From Pelagibius sp. CAU 1746 (GTDB taxonomy: Bacteria; Pseudomonadota; Alphaproteobacteria; Kiloniellales; Kiloniellaceae), in the NCBI RefSeq assembly GCF_039839785.1, contig NZ_JBDOQT010000001.1, positions 1,922,001 through 1,986,000 on the forward strand: 64,000 bases of DNA, written 5' to 3'. Both the position numbers and the translations under genes were made by a program. Below, in pieces: positions 63,937-64,000 of the stretch. The notes beneath the pieces are model-generated. The model was not told where the DNA came from. It saw only the letters and a program-made list of their open reading frames with translations, and searched no databases. How positions within the stretch are numbered: the stretch's first letter is position 1; each line of letters opens with the position of its first letter.

Positions 63937-64000
63937 ATGAGCTTGGCTTTCGATCACGCAACCGAAGACCTTGTCGCCGGCCGTCGCGGCGAGGCGGCGG
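63937..64000 (+). CDS. Start of an unidentified gene (truncated by window end)
   Basis: ATG 63937 is preceded by GGAAGGGGAGAAG, a strong binding site, and reads MSLAFDHATEDLVAGRRGEAA to the window edge. Too short for identification. It may belong to the quorum-sensing operon, 70 bases behind the small protein. Confidence 0.5.
   Translation, partial: MSLAFDHATEDLVAGRRGEAA

Overview
The window is a 64 kb piece of a GC-rich chromosome. A CIRCE element at groES, the mix of gene families (TfuA, a PraR-like XRE regulator, the BMP-type nucleoside transporter with deo genes, a SqrR/BigR-like ArsR repressor) and the intergenic repeat types suggest an alphaproteobacterium of the Rhodospirillales/Kiloniellales kind. 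That placement is inference from gene content. No rRNA, tRNA, CRISPR array, prophage or insertion sequence was recognised. Almost all space is ordinary dense coding.

Layout. 1-3.5 kb: end of a LysR regulator, an MlrC-like M81 peptidase coupled to an AstE/aspartoacylase-like zinc hydrolase, and a CDP-alcohol phosphotransferase. 3.7-7.6 kb: a PLP decarboxylase facing an AAA ATPase / class III cyclase pair. 7.8-12.7 kb: glyoxylate-to-glycerate operon (gcl-hyi-glxR) with a divergent IclR regulator and palindromic operator candidates. 13.0-21.3 kb: the most unusual region. A SAM-cyclase-AAA-TPR giant abuts a YcaO gene, which overlaps a TfuA gene, followed by a thermolysin-like metalloprotease and then a protein of unknown family with five Arg-Ala-Asp hexad repeats at its C-terminus, under its own promoter with an inverted repeat. 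This looks like an uncharacterised YcaO-TfuA peptide/protein-modification locus.

21-31.9 kb: HAD phosphatase + acetate kinase; ArsR/ArsC with a perfect operator; mtnA; membrane and transport proteins; a globin; a ribokinase-like kinase; a GNAT enzyme with a DUF2161 protein; a rhodanese under a SqrR/BigR-like repressor. 32-35.6 kb: groES-groEL with CIRCE, a KDG kinase-like gene and a small unknown protein. 36.3-46.9 kb: a complete nucleoside uptake and breakdown operon (BMP binding protein, ABC ATPase, two permeases, cytidine deaminase, purine nucleoside phosphorylase, deoxyribose-phosphate aldolase, thymidine phosphorylase), followed by a PhyH-type dioxygenase and a secreted 5'-nucleotidase-like enzyme. 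47-51.8 kb: HAD, GFA, GlxA-type AraC, a methyltransferase, and a TetR/peroxiredoxin-like pair sharing an operator sequence.

52.1-57.5 kb: a Fur-box-preceded iron cluster (imelysin, di-haem oxidoreductase, second imelysin, DUF1513). The oxidoreductase appears frameshifted near its N-terminus by a 26-bp duplicated segment. 57.5-61 kb: ECF sigma/anti-sigma pair and a CHASE4-like sensor kinase. 61.3-64 kb: quorum sensing (PraR-like XRE, LuxR, LuxI with an almost perfect lux box, and a small co-transcribed protein).
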